Below, piece after piece: positions 1-8,563 of a stretch of 40,497 bases of DNA (position 1 is the stretch's first letter; each line of letters begins with the position of its first letter). Source of the stretch: an uncultured Oscillospiraceae bacterium (lineage in GTDB: Bacteria > Bacillota > Clostridia > Oscillospirales > Oscillospiraceae); assembly GCA_900756575.1 (NCBI GenBank), contig CAAEKQ010000052.1, positions 1-40,497 on the forward strand, written 5' to 3'. Both the position numbers and the translations under genes were made by a program. The notes under the pieces were generated by a model that was not told the DNA's origin, did no database searches, and worked only from the letters and a program-made list of their open reading frames with translations.

Positions 1-343
1 GTCTGCTGGCGGTTCATCCCCACGTGTGTGGGGTTAGGAGGTTCAGCGCCGCCAGCTGTATTTCCGCTGTCGGTTCATCCCCACGTGTGTGGGGTTAGGT
101 TGCTGCCCGCTCCCAGCATTCCGATGTACTGCGGTTCATCCCCACGTGTGTGGGGTTGGGGAAATAATGCTGATAAGGTCAGCATAGGTAGCCGATTCAT
201 CCCCACGTGTGTGGGGTTAGGGCTAGACGTTCTAGAATGATCATATTTCTAGACGGTTCATCCCCACGTGTGTGGGGTTAGGGCTGTCTTCAGCGCCGCC
301 TCCGATGCGGTGTCCGGTTCATCCCCACGTGTGTGGGGTTAGG
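1..343 (-). CRISPR. Type I-E CRISPR array (partial, leader-proximal end)
   Basis: Six 29-bp repeats start at 10, 71, 132, 193, 254 and 315, with an exact 61-bp period and 32-bp spacers. The window opens inside a further spacer, so the array continues to the left. Each repeat holds the inverted repeat CCCCAC-GTGT-GTGGGG. Read on the minus strand it ends in ATGAACCG, the sequence expected for a type I-E crRNA 5' handle, so crRNAs are made from the minus strand like the cas genes. The repeat at 132 has A to G at 158. The repeat at 193 has G to A at 195, which changes the handle of the next crRNA to ATGAATCG. Spacers at 39-70 and 283-314 share the 12-mer TTCAGCGCCGCC. Confidence 0.97.
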
Positions 344-439
344 ACTAAGCGAAGGTTTCTAAAAATGCCGAGAATATGGGAAACTCCCGTCATTTTATTA
401 CAGAAAAGTTCTATAAGCTGTATTCTAGTGTCCAGTTAC
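344..439 (-). promoter_or_regulatory. CRISPR leader region
   Basis: This 96-bp stretch lies between the cas6e stop codon and the first repeat, on the side expected for a leader because crRNA is transcribed leftwards. It is AT-rich and contains a short inverted repeat GGGA-AAC-TCCC at 378-388. I see no convincing -35/-10 pair, so the array may be read as an extension of the cas operon transcript. Confidence 0.6.
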
Positions 440-1045
440 TTACGCAAGCAGCAGCATACCCATACCGTACGCCTTTCCGGGGCCAATTTCATTTTCCACC
501 GCATGTTGAAACGCCGTCTGATCGACGATCCTTAGCATACCAGTATAATGGTAACTGTCCCAACGCATGACCCCATTCTCTTTTGGACGCTCTCCGTAAA
601 ATGATGTATTCCCCTGCTCCACCAGAGAACAAATCTCGAATCCGTTCTGCTCCGCCTTTCGTCTAAGCCAAGCAGTACGCTCCTCCTGCTTTCTCAGGAC
701 GCGGCGCTGGCTGTTCTTCCCCGCGCTGGACACCTTTTTTGACGGCATCACCAGCAAGTCAAACCGCTGAAGCCGTCCGTTTTTCATAGAATCCAGCCAG
801 CTTGATACATTTCTCTGCCCAGCCAGTGTCATACCAGGCACTAGGCGTTCTTCTACCACTGGAACTGCCGAGTAGAGATACACCGCAATCTGTATTCCCT
901 GCTCTTTGATCCGGTACAGCACCTGTGCCTCCTGCCTTGGCATATCAAATAATCCCATCAATAGTCGGTGCATTTTTTGACAATCCGTCATCGCACTTCG
1001 GATTGCCCTCCGAGAACGATCCATGTCAATTTTAATCAGATACAT
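440..1045 (-). CDS. cas6e: Cas6e (CasE), crRNA endoribonuclease
   Basis: This 201-residue protein should cut pre-crRNA in the repeat hairpin and stay bound to it inside the type I-E Cascade complex. The N-terminus MYLIKIDMD is typical of the family, and a histidine at residue 26 is where Cas6e proteins carry their catalytic His. The ORF is open to 1090, but the ATG at 1045 is preceded by GAGGAGGT and begins with the family N-terminus, so it was chosen. It overlaps the end of cas5 by 14 bp. It is the last cas gene, and the array follows directly without cas1 or cas2 between them, unlike the textbook I-E order. Confidence 0.93.
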   Translation of the reverse strand: MYLIKIDMDRSRRAIRSAMTDCQKMHRLLMGLFDMPRQEAQVLYRIKEQGIQIAVYLYSAVPVVEERLVPGMTLAGQRNVSSWLDSMKNGRLQRFDLLVMPSKKVSSAGKNSQRRVLRKQEERTAWLRRKAEQNGFEICSLVEQGNTSFYGERPKENGVMRWDSYHYTGMLRIVDQTAFQHAVENEIGPGKAYGMGMLLLA

Positions 1046-1706
1046 GTCGCACCTCCTCAATGCTTCCACGCCAAACTCGGCGAATCGCAAATCTGCGATA
1101 TCCAGTCAAGCGCTCATCTGTTCGCTCATAGCTCGCCAGCGCTTCACTGGGAATCTCACATTCATAGCTCATTGGGTACTGCGGACGATCACAGGCTGGA
1201 TAATGCAACACGATATCCATTAAATCATGATACTCCGGCTCTGCATCCTCCAGCACCGGCCTGGATGGAACACAGCTTTTACGGCCTAAATACATACACC
1301 ATTTCGGATTTCGTAGACCATTCAGAATTCTTTCGTGCCACGCTGCATCGGTTTCCAGTGCCACCGTAAAGCAGGCGTCCTGGAGATAGACACGCTGGGA
1401 AATAAAAGTATTACCTAGACTCCGCTTTTTTCCCTCTGCGCTCATGAGTGGATTTCCCGTAACCGTTTGAAAATCCGTCATACGCAGTCCAGGTCTGTCC
1501 ACACGAACAGCAAGTGTAAAATGTTCCGCCAATTGCTGTATTTCAGGGCTTTCACGCAAAAGCCCCATGGCACAGGCAAGCAGTCCCACAATCCCGGATT
1601 TCGTGGGAACGCCCGAAGTACCACGGTAGTCCCACTTTGCATCTTCTCCCCAGGACTGAAGCATCCCTTCCAACCGCAGAACCATTAACCGGCTCTCACC
1701 AGTCAT
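1032..1706 (-). CDS. cas5e: Cas5 (CasD), type I-E Cascade subunit
   Basis: This 224-residue Cascade subunit binds the 5' handle of the crRNA. The N-terminus contains MVLRLEGMLQSWG, the RAMP-fold start of Cas5, followed by a stretch typical of type I-E Cas5 (WDYRGTSGVPTKSGIVGLLA). Length is normal for the family. A GTG at 1715 is in frame, but the ATG at 1706 has GAGGTGA at proper spacing and is preferred. It lies just after cas7 and overlaps cas6e, so the three are probably translationally coupled. Confidence 0.93.
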   Translation of the reverse strand: MTGESRLMVLRLEGMLQSWGEDAKWDYRGTSGVPTKSGIVGLLACAMGLLRESPEIQQLAEHFTLAVRVDRPGLRMTDFQTVTGNPLMSAEGKKRSLGNTFISQRVYLQDACFTVALETDAAWHERILNGLRNPKWCMYLGRKSCVPSRPVLEDAEPEYHDLMDIVLHYPACDRPQYPMSYECEIPSEALASYERTDERLTGYRRFAIRRVWRGSIEEVRHVSD

Positions 1707-1716
1707 TTCGCTCACC

Positions 1717-2850
1717 TCAGTTCATTCCTTCTTCCACCGCCTGGATCAGTGCAGGCAGGCTCTCACAGCATTCCGTCTGGCACTCCGGTGTTACCTGATA
1801 TTTGTCCACGCAGAACCAGAGGCGCCGGGTTACCTCCAGCCCATAATTCCGCGACAGCATGTCTGCTTCACTGGCAAGCCGTACAATGCTGTTGTATACC
1901 AAATCACCGTTCTGGTTGGGACAAACCGGCTCTACAAAAGCATTGACCATGCTGGTGGGAATTTTCTGTTCTTTGCACTCCACCAGCATTGCGCTGGGCA
2001 ATACATTACCTGCGAAGCTGTTCTGCTTGCCGCTGGGGTTGGTCAGCGCCATCGTGCGGATCAGTGCGGGAACAGCTTTCTGCACCAGCTCTTCTGCATG
2101 ATCGGTAAACTCAAGATTTTTCAGCAATGCATCCGTATCCAAAGATGCATAGACATAATAGCAGGCTGAATTAAAATCCGTATCCCCAATCATTCCAGCA
2201 CCAAGCTCGTCCAGATTTTCTCCGCTCAGCAAGTCATCCATTGCCGTAAAATAGTCCGATTCCATGGTCATTTTGTTGGTGGAAATTGCATGGGCTACCT
2301 GCATAGATGCCTCTACATCCCGAAATGCATTGCTGGTTACCATGCGACCAAATAGAGCAATATCCAACGTAATAGGTCTGATTTCAGCAGATTTTAATGC
2401 ATCTTGAAGTTCTTTTGCTTTCAATGCTTTTACTTCTTTGATGGTAGTACACGAATCCAGTCTTTCCTTCACAATCTGCACCACCTCATCAATATCTGCA
2501 TCTGCATAAAGAATAATCTGTTCTGTCCTGCCTGAATTCGCTTTTTTCTCCTTTCCTCTCCCAAATTTAGCGATCTCAGTTTTAATTGCTTCTGCATAAT
2601 CGGTTTTAACGCCCATTGCTATCAATTTTTCCGCTACCAGATCTGGGAGCATTCTAGTCCGTATTCCGATATTTTTCGCGCCGACAGCCTCTTGGAATAA
2701 CGGTGCTGTACGCCAGCTCCGCTTCAAGCACTGGCTTGAAATTCGTCCCCGGCTTACGCCGCCAAACATACAGGTTTTCGGCGCTCCGGTATCATCCCGG
2801 TTCAGGTTAGTAGGCGGATAGTTTTTCAGCATATGAATTTCAATCAGCAT
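1717..2850 (-). CDS. cas7e: Cas7 (CasC/Cse4), Cascade backbone subunit
   Basis: This 377-residue protein should form the helical backbone of Cascade along the crRNA spacer. The N-terminus MLIEIHMLKNYPPTNLNRDD followed by CMFGGVSRGRISSQCLKR is highly characteristic of the type I-E Cas7 family, and the length is usual. The ATG at 2850 follows GGAGAAGAG. It overlaps the end of cse2 by 11 bp and stops 10 bp before the preferred cas5 start, consistent with one operon. Confidence 0.96.
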   Translation of the reverse strand: MLIEIHMLKNYPPTNLNRDDTGAPKTCMFGGVSRGRISSQCLKRSWRTAPLFQEAVGAKNIGIRTRMLPDLVAEKLIAMGVKTDYAEAIKTEIAKFGRGKEKKANSGRTEQIILYADADIDEVVQIVKERLDSCTTIKEVKALKAKELQDALKSAEIRPITLDIALFGRMVTSNAFRDVEASMQVAHAISTNKMTMESDYFTAMDDLLSGENLDELGAGMIGDTDFNSACYYVYASLDTDALLKNLEFTDHAEELVQKAVPALIRTMALTNPSGKQNSFAGNVLPSAMLVECKEQKIPTSMVNAFVEPVCPNQNGDLVYNSIVRLASEADMLSRNYGLEVTRRLWFCVDKYQVTPECQTECCESLPALIQAVEEGMN

Positions 2851-3364
2851 CGTTCTCTTCTCCTTTTACTGTTAGTTTTGTACCAAATATGGTCCTTGCC
2901 CATTTTCTTTGAATCTGTTGATTCTCCCAGTTCCAACCTAGAAGATCCGCTAACAACTCCTGAAACGACAATATCGCTCCATTTTTCTGCCGCACCAGTA
3001 CAATTAACCGGTACAGCTTTTTCAGCATATAGCCGTCCTGATCCCATGGTGTATCCATTAGAATTTCCACACGATGGACAACACTATCTGATAAAAGCTC
3101 CTGGCTTCGCATATTACACAGCAGTTCTGGAAGCGATTCGCTCCCTTCATCGCCTGCATCCCACAGGCAGCGCAAGCATGCAACCGCAAACCATTTCCCC
3201 TCTTGATACGCAGGGATATTATTCGGCAAGCATCGATAGAACACCGTCAAGGCGCGCCCATCCGCATGTTCCAGCATGTCCCCCGCTGATCGCCGCAGCG
3301 CAGCGCGATCCCCTGAACCAAGCCGGTTTAATCTGCTCGCAAACTCAGAATATTGTTCGATCAT
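2840..3364 (-). CDS. cse2: Cse2 (CasB), Cascade small subunit
   Basis: This 174-residue, mostly helical protein sits where the small subunit of type I-E Cascade is always encoded, between cse1 and cas7. In the complex a Cse2 dimer stabilises the displaced strand of the target R-loop. Sequence signals are modest, as is normal for this fast-evolving family: an early segment RLNRLGSGDRAALRRSAG and a conserved-looking segment near residues 140-160. Its ATG overlaps the cse1 stop in an ATGA arrangement, and it overlaps cas7 by 11 bp. Confidence 0.88.
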   Translation of the reverse strand: MIEQYSEFASRLNRLGSGDRAALRRSAGDMLEHADGRALTVFYRCLPNNIPAYQEGKWFAVACLRCLWDAGDEGSESLPELLCNMRSQELLSDSVVHRVEILMDTPWDQDGYMLKKLYRLIVLVRQKNGAILSFQELLADLLGWNWENQQIQRKWARTIFGTKLTVKGEENDAD

Positions 3365-4806
3365 TTCGTCACTCCTTTCACGTTCATGATCCCATTTACA
3401 AGAATGTACTCTGATTTTGATATTGCAACCAACTCTTTCGCACTGAGTTCAATGCTGGTTAATGCCTGCTCATATGCTTTTCTCGCATACTTCGAGATTT
3501 CATTGATCCATTCCGTATAGGTTGTTTCTACGTCCTCTTCCGCCCCTGAAAAAATGCAGCATAGCTTCCAAAAGCTCTGTTCACATCCATCATAGTATCT
3601 TTGAACAGCCGAAGATGCCGCATGTGTCGGCAACACCTTTGGATTTTCCAACGCTTTCTTCAAGCTTCTTGCCAGCGCTTCTGCATCTTCAATCATATTT
3701 CGCATCCACCGCACATATGTTTCGCATTCCGCCAGCTCCGCCGGAAACTGCAGAGTATGCCGCATAACCTGCAGGTAGTTTGCATTATTAGTTTCCACCC
3801 CATAAAGCGTCATATGAATCGTTTTGGACATGTTGATCTCTTGGTATACACGCAAGACCGCCGGTGCATGCTTGTTTTTCACATCGATAAGGTCATAGAA
3901 ATTTCGCCACACAGCTTTTTCTCTTTGGGGACGCAGAGGCACCCTGCCGCTGTCCAGATAACGGTATGTAACGCATGGGTCTGTCCAGGCATCCTTATTG
4001 ATATAATTCATTCCCTGCGACAGATAAACGGATTGTATCTTTGCTCCGTCATCTTCCGGTATCAGATGAATACGGCGCGTGGGAAACAGCATTCCCAAAA
4101 GCCAGGAAGTCGATGTAACCACTTTCTTCGGTTCAATCGCTTCCTGATATCGCCACAATACAGGCGGCTGATCCAGCGCAATTTCAATTTCGTTTATTGG
4201 AATCAGCGTATAACACAGCGTCTCAAACAGATTTCTCCCATCTATCACTGCATAGTACGGAGGTGATGCATTGACGCCGGACGGATACCCTTTCGCCCCC
4301 ATTGCTGTACAAAACAATAACGTTTCCAGTGTTAGTCTAGCCGCTTCAGGTGGTTGCATTGCAAATTGATTTTTCCCACGGTGGTCAAAGTGAACATGAT
4401 TATTTCCACTTGGAAGCGTACAATCCAGCGTTTGAATCGGCTTTATTGTTTTTGCATCCCACTTTTCTTCGTAAGGTACCTGCAAAAACGGTCTCTTTTC
4501 ATCAAACAGATCAAAGCTAACCCCCTCTGCCTCGCAGGCCGCGATATACGCGTCTATGGCCTCCATGTCAAATCTCCCTGTCTCCAGCATATCCTCAAGT
4601 TTAAAGCTGTCTTCTGGACGCAGAGCATCCATCAAGAACACCTGCATGAATCGGTAGAGACTATATTCGATCAATGGAGATGCATCCCGGATAGCCCGGA
4701 GCGTATGTGCCCGTTTCAGTACCTGTCGGATGCCAAGGAGTTCTCGTTTTCCATCTAGGGTTTCTACCGGGATCCATCCTTCCTCCAGCACATCAAATGA
4801 CGCCAT
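3361..4806 (-). CDS. cse1: Cse1 (CasA/Cas8e), Cascade large subunit
   Basis: This 481-residue large subunit should recognise the PAM and recruit Cas3. The start FDVLEEGWIPVETLDGKREL matches the typical Cse1 opening (a short lead-in, then W-I-P-V), followed by a helical stretch with SPLIEYSLYRFMQVFL, also typical of the family. Length is within the usual range. It begins 2 bp after the cas3 stop and overlaps cse2 by 4 bp. Cse1 diverges most among Cascade subunits, so the assignment rests on the N-terminal motif, size and position together. Confidence 0.94.
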   Translation of the reverse strand: MASFDVLEEGWIPVETLDGKRELLGIRQVLKRAHTLRAIRDASPLIEYSLYRFMQVFLMDALRPEDSFKLEDMLETGRFDMEAIDAYIAACEAEGVSFDLFDEKRPFLQVPYEEKWDAKTIKPIQTLDCTLPSGNNHVHFDHRGKNQFAMQPPEAARLTLETLLFCTAMGAKGYPSGVNASPPYYAVIDGRNLFETLCYTLIPINEIEIALDQPPVLWRYQEAIEPKKVVTSTSWLLGMLFPTRRIHLIPEDDGAKIQSVYLSQGMNYINKDAWTDPCVTYRYLDSGRVPLRPQREKAVWRNFYDLIDVKNKHAPAVLRVYQEINMSKTIHMTLYGVETNNANYLQVMRHTLQFPAELAECETYVRWMRNMIEDAEALARSLKKALENPKVLPTHAASSAVQRYYDGCEQSFWKLCCIFSGAEEDVETTYTEWINEISKYARKAYEQALTSIELSAKELVAISKSEYILVNGIMNVKGVTK

Positions 4807-4808
4807 AT

Positions 4809-7373
4809 TTACGATTCCGCCTCCTTTATGATAACACCTAATTCGGGATCAAATTGGATACTTCCCCCAGAGCATTGGAACACTCCAGCTTCTGCCGGGT
4901 AAATTTCCATCCCTGCTAACAGTATAGCACCTTTTATGGGACAATAACGGGACTTTTCGTTCCAACTACGAACAATTTTTGCTCGTATAGAAACGCTTTG
5001 TTCCATCACCAGTCTTGCAAGGTCGTGCTCTGCTACCTTTGCGACTTCTGTTCCATTTATTATTTGCGAACACTGCTTCACTCTTGCAAACAGCTCCGGT
5101 TCCAGTAGCGCAATTCTGACCGTTGGCTCGCCAAGCCTTGTTTTCACAGTCAAGAAACTCGCTTGCTCATCATCCTGGAGCATGGTTTCAGGGCTTTTGC
5201 AGGGGATGAAGGATTTATCCGGTGCATTAAGCGTATATAGACTGCTGGTTCCAGCATTGATACCGTTTTCAATTTCCCATTCCAGCCATTTCTTCTGTAC
5301 CTCCTTCGGTGCAGCCTCCATGTCATAGCCCTTTGCCACAAGCTCTGCAAGATCTTCCGGAATCCGAATGACCTGGCGCTGCCCCAGCAAATGAATGGCC
5401 TGTTTCAGTAAGCATGGCGGGTAGATTGCTTCATTGGCACCAAATTCTTGCTTTGCATCCGGCACCAATACCCATTGCGCAGGGCCAGGGATCTCTTTGG
5501 GCCGTGGAGTGTCTTTGTGTCTGAAAATGCGCCCCATACGCTGAATCAGCAGGTCAATGGGTGCGACTGCCGTGATCATACCGTCAAAGTCTACATCCAG
5601 AGATTGCTCCACTACCTGAGTTGCCACTAAAATGGCCCGTTTGGGACGGGAAGACTTATCTTTTCCAAACTTCCTGATGCACTGATTTTCTAATTCCGTT
5701 CGCCGCTTCACCGGAAATTGTGCATGGAACAACATTAGGTCTCCATCGAACAGCCGTTTGGTTACTTGGTAAACTGCTTGCGCATCGCCCACGGTATTCA
5801 TCAAAACACAGATACAGCCACCGTGCTTTACCTGTTCCACTGCCAGCTTTGCAATGCTTTCCGGGTCATGAAGGCACGGGACTAATTTTACCACAACCGT
5901 TTGCGTTTTCACGGTACGCCGAATGGGATAAACCTTAGGCTGTCCATCTTCGGAAACAGAAGTAATTGCAGGATAGCTTTGGGGTACCAACCGCTCTGTA
6001 TACGGTCTTAGAAGCTTTTCCTTCAATTCCGGAGGCAGCGTTGCAGACAGCATCACCACCGGAATTTCTAGCGCTTTGCACCACTCTAGCAGACGTATAA
6101 TGATTTCCATCATGTAGACATCGTATGAGTGAATCTCGTCAATCACCAGCACTTTATTGGATAGTCCCAATAATCTAAGTACCCCATATTTTGCTGTGGT
6201 TGCTGCCAACATTGCCTGATCCACAGTTCCAACTGCATATTGTCCCAACAAGCCCCGACGCACCGGAGCAAGCCAGCTATGGATTTCATCCTGTTCTTCC
6301 TCAGAATCTATACGTTCTATGCTTTCTGTATCTGACAACCATGCCATGGAATGAAGCAACCGTACTGCACTATCTATGCTATTTTTCTGTAACAACGCCC
6401 GCACTCTCTCCACCATCTGATTGGATGTTGCAGCTGTAGGCAGCGCCACATAGAAGCCATCTTTCCTCCACTCTTTCATCATCTGAACCGCTGCATAAAG
6501 GCCTGCCTCTGTTTTTCCTTCTCCCATTGGGGCTTCTACCAGAATAACACGATAACGCCCTTTATGTTCATGAAATACTCGTTCCATTTCTGCTTGTAGT
6601 GGGCGCATTCCAACCTGCGGAATATCGGACCATACACCGCAAAATGTAGATGCCCAAATCTCTGGGCATGGCGCAAGTTGACTCTCTTGCAAAAATGCTT
6701 CTGCTTTTTCCACGATCGTCTTTTCTGCATGCTCCGTCGAAACCCAAGTTTCCGCATCAGCGAATGCCTTTCCGGAAGCAATCCAGTCAGATAGAATTGT
6801 TATTCCCAAAAGCAGTGCTTGAATTTTCGCCTCTAGTCCCTTTTCCACCGCGGGAATTTCCAACGTTTCTCCGAGAAACAGATTCCTCATTTGACCTTCC
6901 AGTTCACCCTGAAGCGTTCTCCAACCATCTCGATTTGGACTACCTTCTTTTCCGCATTTTCCTTGATGATGCGCTCCCAGGATTTCTGCAAAAGTCTTAA
7001 CTGCACGCCGTTCTTGCGCCTGAGCAAGCCACATATTTCTCATAATTAAATTACTGGTCCGCTCATGCCGGACATTTTCATAATTACGCTTATCCACATA
7101 CATATTACAGTTCTTCAGTCGTATCGCCTGTTCCGGAGATTTTTCTTGAAACAGCGCCTCAATTTTTCCGATATCATGAAGGGACACCAGATATGCAACA
7201 AACGACGCCACCTGTTCATCTGTTCGATGCAGCCATTTTCTAAGCAGTATCCTATCTCCCTCAGATATATAGCGCCGATAGATGCACTTTGCCACAATTC
7301 CGCTGACCTTTGCATGGGTCAGAACGCTCTGAAACGGTGTTGTTTTTGCCCAACAGTCCTGAAGTGTTAGCAT
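4809..7373 (-). CDS. cas3: Cas3, HD nuclease-helicase of type I-E
   Basis: This 854-residue protein is the target-degrading nuclease and helicase recruited by Cascade. The N-terminal HD nuclease domain shows H20, H66-D67 (in SLHDIGK), H103, H135-H136 and D196. The SF2 helicase follows with Walker A around K287 (APMGEGKTEAG), the DEIH box at 412-415, SAT at 443-445, and a late QRMGRIFRH motif VI. All catalytic motifs look intact, so interference should be functional. The ATG follows GGAGGAGGT and is the first gene of the operon. HD and helicase are fused in the usual order. Confidence 0.97.
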   Translation of the reverse strand: MLTLQDCWAKTTPFQSVLTHAKVSGIVAKCIYRRYISEGDRILLRKWLHRTDEQVASFVAYLVSLHDIGKIEALFQEKSPEQAIRLKNCNMYVDKRNYENVRHERTSNLIMRNMWLAQAQERRAVKTFAEILGAHHQGKCGKEGSPNRDGWRTLQGELEGQMRNLFLGETLEIPAVEKGLEAKIQALLLGITILSDWIASGKAFADAETWVSTEHAEKTIVEKAEAFLQESQLAPCPEIWASTFCGVWSDIPQVGMRPLQAEMERVFHEHKGRYRVILVEAPMGEGKTEAGLYAAVQMMKEWRKDGFYVALPTAATSNQMVERVRALLQKNSIDSAVRLLHSMAWLSDTESIERIDSEEEQDEIHSWLAPVRRGLLGQYAVGTVDQAMLAATTAKYGVLRLLGLSNKVLVIDEIHSYDVYMMEIIIRLLEWCKALEIPVVMLSATLPPELKEKLLRPYTERLVPQSYPAITSVSEDGQPKVYPIRRTVKTQTVVVKLVPCLHDPESIAKLAVEQVKHGGCICVLMNTVGDAQAVYQVTKRLFDGDLMLFHAQFPVKRRTELENQCIRKFGKDKSSRPKRAILVATQVVEQSLDVDFDGMITAVAPIDLLIQRMGRIFRHKDTPRPKEIPGPAQWVLVPDAKQEFGANEAIYPPCLLKQAIHLLGQRQVIRIPEDLAELVAKGYDMEAAPKEVQKKWLEWEIENGINAGTSSLYTLNAPDKSFIPCKSPETMLQDDEQASFLTVKTRLGEPTVRIALLEPELFARVKQCSQIINGTEVAKVAEHDLARLVMEQSVSIRAKIVRSWNEKSRYCPIKGAILLAGMEIYPAEAGVFQCSGGSIQFDPELGVIIKEAES

Positions 7374-7432
7374 GCTACCTCCTCCGTCATTTTGTTATGT
7401 ACTCGACTATATCGCTTTTTCTTCTTTTTATC

Positions 7433-7461
7433 ATCATACCATTGCTTTCCATTCGTGTCAA
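7433..7461 (-). promoter_or_regulatory. Sigma-A promoter of the cas operon
   Basis: The minus strand reads TTGACA, a 17-bp spacer, then TATGAT, close to the vegetative consensus. Transcription would start near 7426, leaving a leader of about 50 nt before cas3. Upstream, at 7499-7540, TGCAATTT occurs twice as a direct repeat and could be an operator, but there is no direct support. Confidence 0.85.
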
Positions 7462-7619
7462 ATTAGTGTCCAAAAAAACAGACATATAAGCAGAAGCATG
7501 CAATTTTTGCAGCTATTCGGTGCAATTTCGGCACTCTTGTGAGAATCCTACACCACATCCTCCGTTTTCCCTCTCCCCATCCCACCTTCAAAATGTAAAA
7601 CACCCCCGATATGACAAAT

Positions 7620-7658
7620 GGAGCGGTACCTGAATAATCAGGTTCCCGCTCCGTTTTT
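7620..7658. terminator. Rho-independent terminator, probably bidirectional
   Basis: The hairpin pairs GGAGCGG-t-ACCTGA with TCAGGT-t-c-CCGCTCC around a small loop. On the plus strand it is followed by GTTTTT. On the minus strand it begins 5 nt after the stop of the 56-residue ORF. It separates that gene from the cas promoter. Confidence 0.7.
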
Positions 7659-7828
7659 CAGTCTTTCCAGTTCCGATGTATTCTCCGAATCTCCTTGGGC
7701 GATTTACCCCGGGTTGCCTTCCAATAAGCGTCCCAATCCTTAATCGGCGGACATTCCGGTTCCAATGCGTCTTTGATCCCAATGATTGCATAAATCGCCA
7801 AGATACCAAGGATAATCAATAGTGGCAT
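7658..7828 (-). CDS. Small single-pass membrane peptide, unknown function
   Basis: This 56-codon ORF starts with an ATG preceded by AAGGAGGCGATTGT, a near-ideal ribosome binding site, and ends just before a hairpin terminator. The product opens with a hydrophobic segment (MPLLIILGILAIYAIIGI), long enough for one membrane helix. A charged, tryptophan-containing tail follows (DWDAYWKATRGKSPKEIRR). I do not recognise a family. It lies 27 bp after the serine recombinase stop and on the same strand, so it is probably co-transcribed with it as accessory-element cargo. Confidence 0.65.
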   Translation of the reverse strand: MPLLIILGILAIYAIIGIKDALEPECPPIKDWDAYWKATRGKSPKEIRRIHRNWKD

Positions 7829-7855
7829 ACAATCGCCTCCTTCTATTCCTTTATA

Positions 7856-8503
7856 TCATCTATTTTCTTTCATTCCAACCAGTTTCACCAATTTATAAAA
7901 ACTGGTGCGCTTAAGACCCGTTTGCTCCATGGCAGCTTTTGCAGTAATCTTACCGGCTTTCCATTCGGCATAAACTTCATCCCAGTTTGGGGGATACACA
8001 AGCGCTGGTCTGCCAACTGCGCGGCCTGTTTTCGTGCTGTGACGCTTTCCGTCCTCACCAATCGGCATAGCCTCATTGCCCTCTCGCTGGCGCTGTCTGA
8101 TGGTTTCCCGCTCCTGCTGTGCAATGGTTCCCAGCACCTCAATGAGAATGTTGTTCACCATCTCAAACACCCATTCCTGTCCCTCCGGCAAATCCATCAT
8201 GGTAGTAGGCAAGTCAATCACCTTGAGCCGGATACCATGATCACTGAAATAGCGGAGTTCATCCCGGATGTCCTTCTTGTTGCGGCTCAGTCGATCCAGA
8301 GATTTCACCACCAGCGTATCTCCACGCCGAAGCATGGTGGTTTTCAATGCCTGGTAGCCTGCACGGTTTATGTCCTTGCCGCTTTCCTTGTCGGTGATAA
8401 TCTCCCGTTCTGTTGCACCCAGCTCATAAAAGGCTGCAAGCTGACGTTCCAAATTCTGATCCTTGCTGGAAACTCGCGCATAGTAGTAGGTTCTGTTTTC
8501 CAT
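7856..8503 (-). CDS. Serine recombinase (resolvase/invertase family)
   Basis: This is a 215-residue site-specific recombinase of the small resolvase/invertase type. The N-terminus YYYARVSSKDQNLERQ carries the catalytic serine at residue 12. LDRLSRNKKD carries conserved arginines, and a C-terminal helix-turn-helix is visible at TAKAAMEQTGLKRTSFYKLV. The ORF is open to 8563, but the ATG at 8503 follows GGGGAG and begins the family fold. The likely role is resolving multimers of, or inverting, a mobile element. Several TTCGTA/TACGAA repeats flank its promoter and may be its binding sites. Confidence 0.92.
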   Translation of the reverse strand: MENRTYYYARVSSKDQNLERQLAAFYELGATEREIITDKESGKDINRAGYQALKTTMLRRGDTLVVKSLDRLSRNKKDIRDELRYFSDHGIRLKVIDLPTTMMDLPEGQEWVFEMVNNILIEVLGTIAQQERETIRQRQREGNEAMPIGEDGKRHSTKTGRAVGRPALVYPPNWDEVYAEWKAGKITAKAAMEQTGLKRTSFYKLVKLVGMKENR

Positions 8504-8533
8504 ACGATGCACTCCCCTTCTTTTGGTACGTCC

Positions 8534-8563
8534 ATTGTAGCACCTTATGTTCGTATTTGTCAA
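8534..8563 (-). promoter_or_regulatory. Promoter of the serine recombinase gene
   Basis: The minus strand reads TTGACA, 18 bp, TACAAT. The spacer contains a TACGAA copy (plus strand TTCGTA at 8550), so a protein bound there would occlude RNA polymerase. Confidence 0.8.

Noticed and set aside
222..253. Palindrome-like spacer (TCTAGAA...TTTCTAGA) as a regulatory site
   Set aside because: It lies exactly in the spacer position and length, so it most simply reflects the captured target, perhaps a phage operator.
28..535. Open frames of 70-87 codons running through the CRISPR repeats and leader
   Set aside because: They read repeat-spacer units and have no ribosome binding sites. The 61-bp periodicity explains them.
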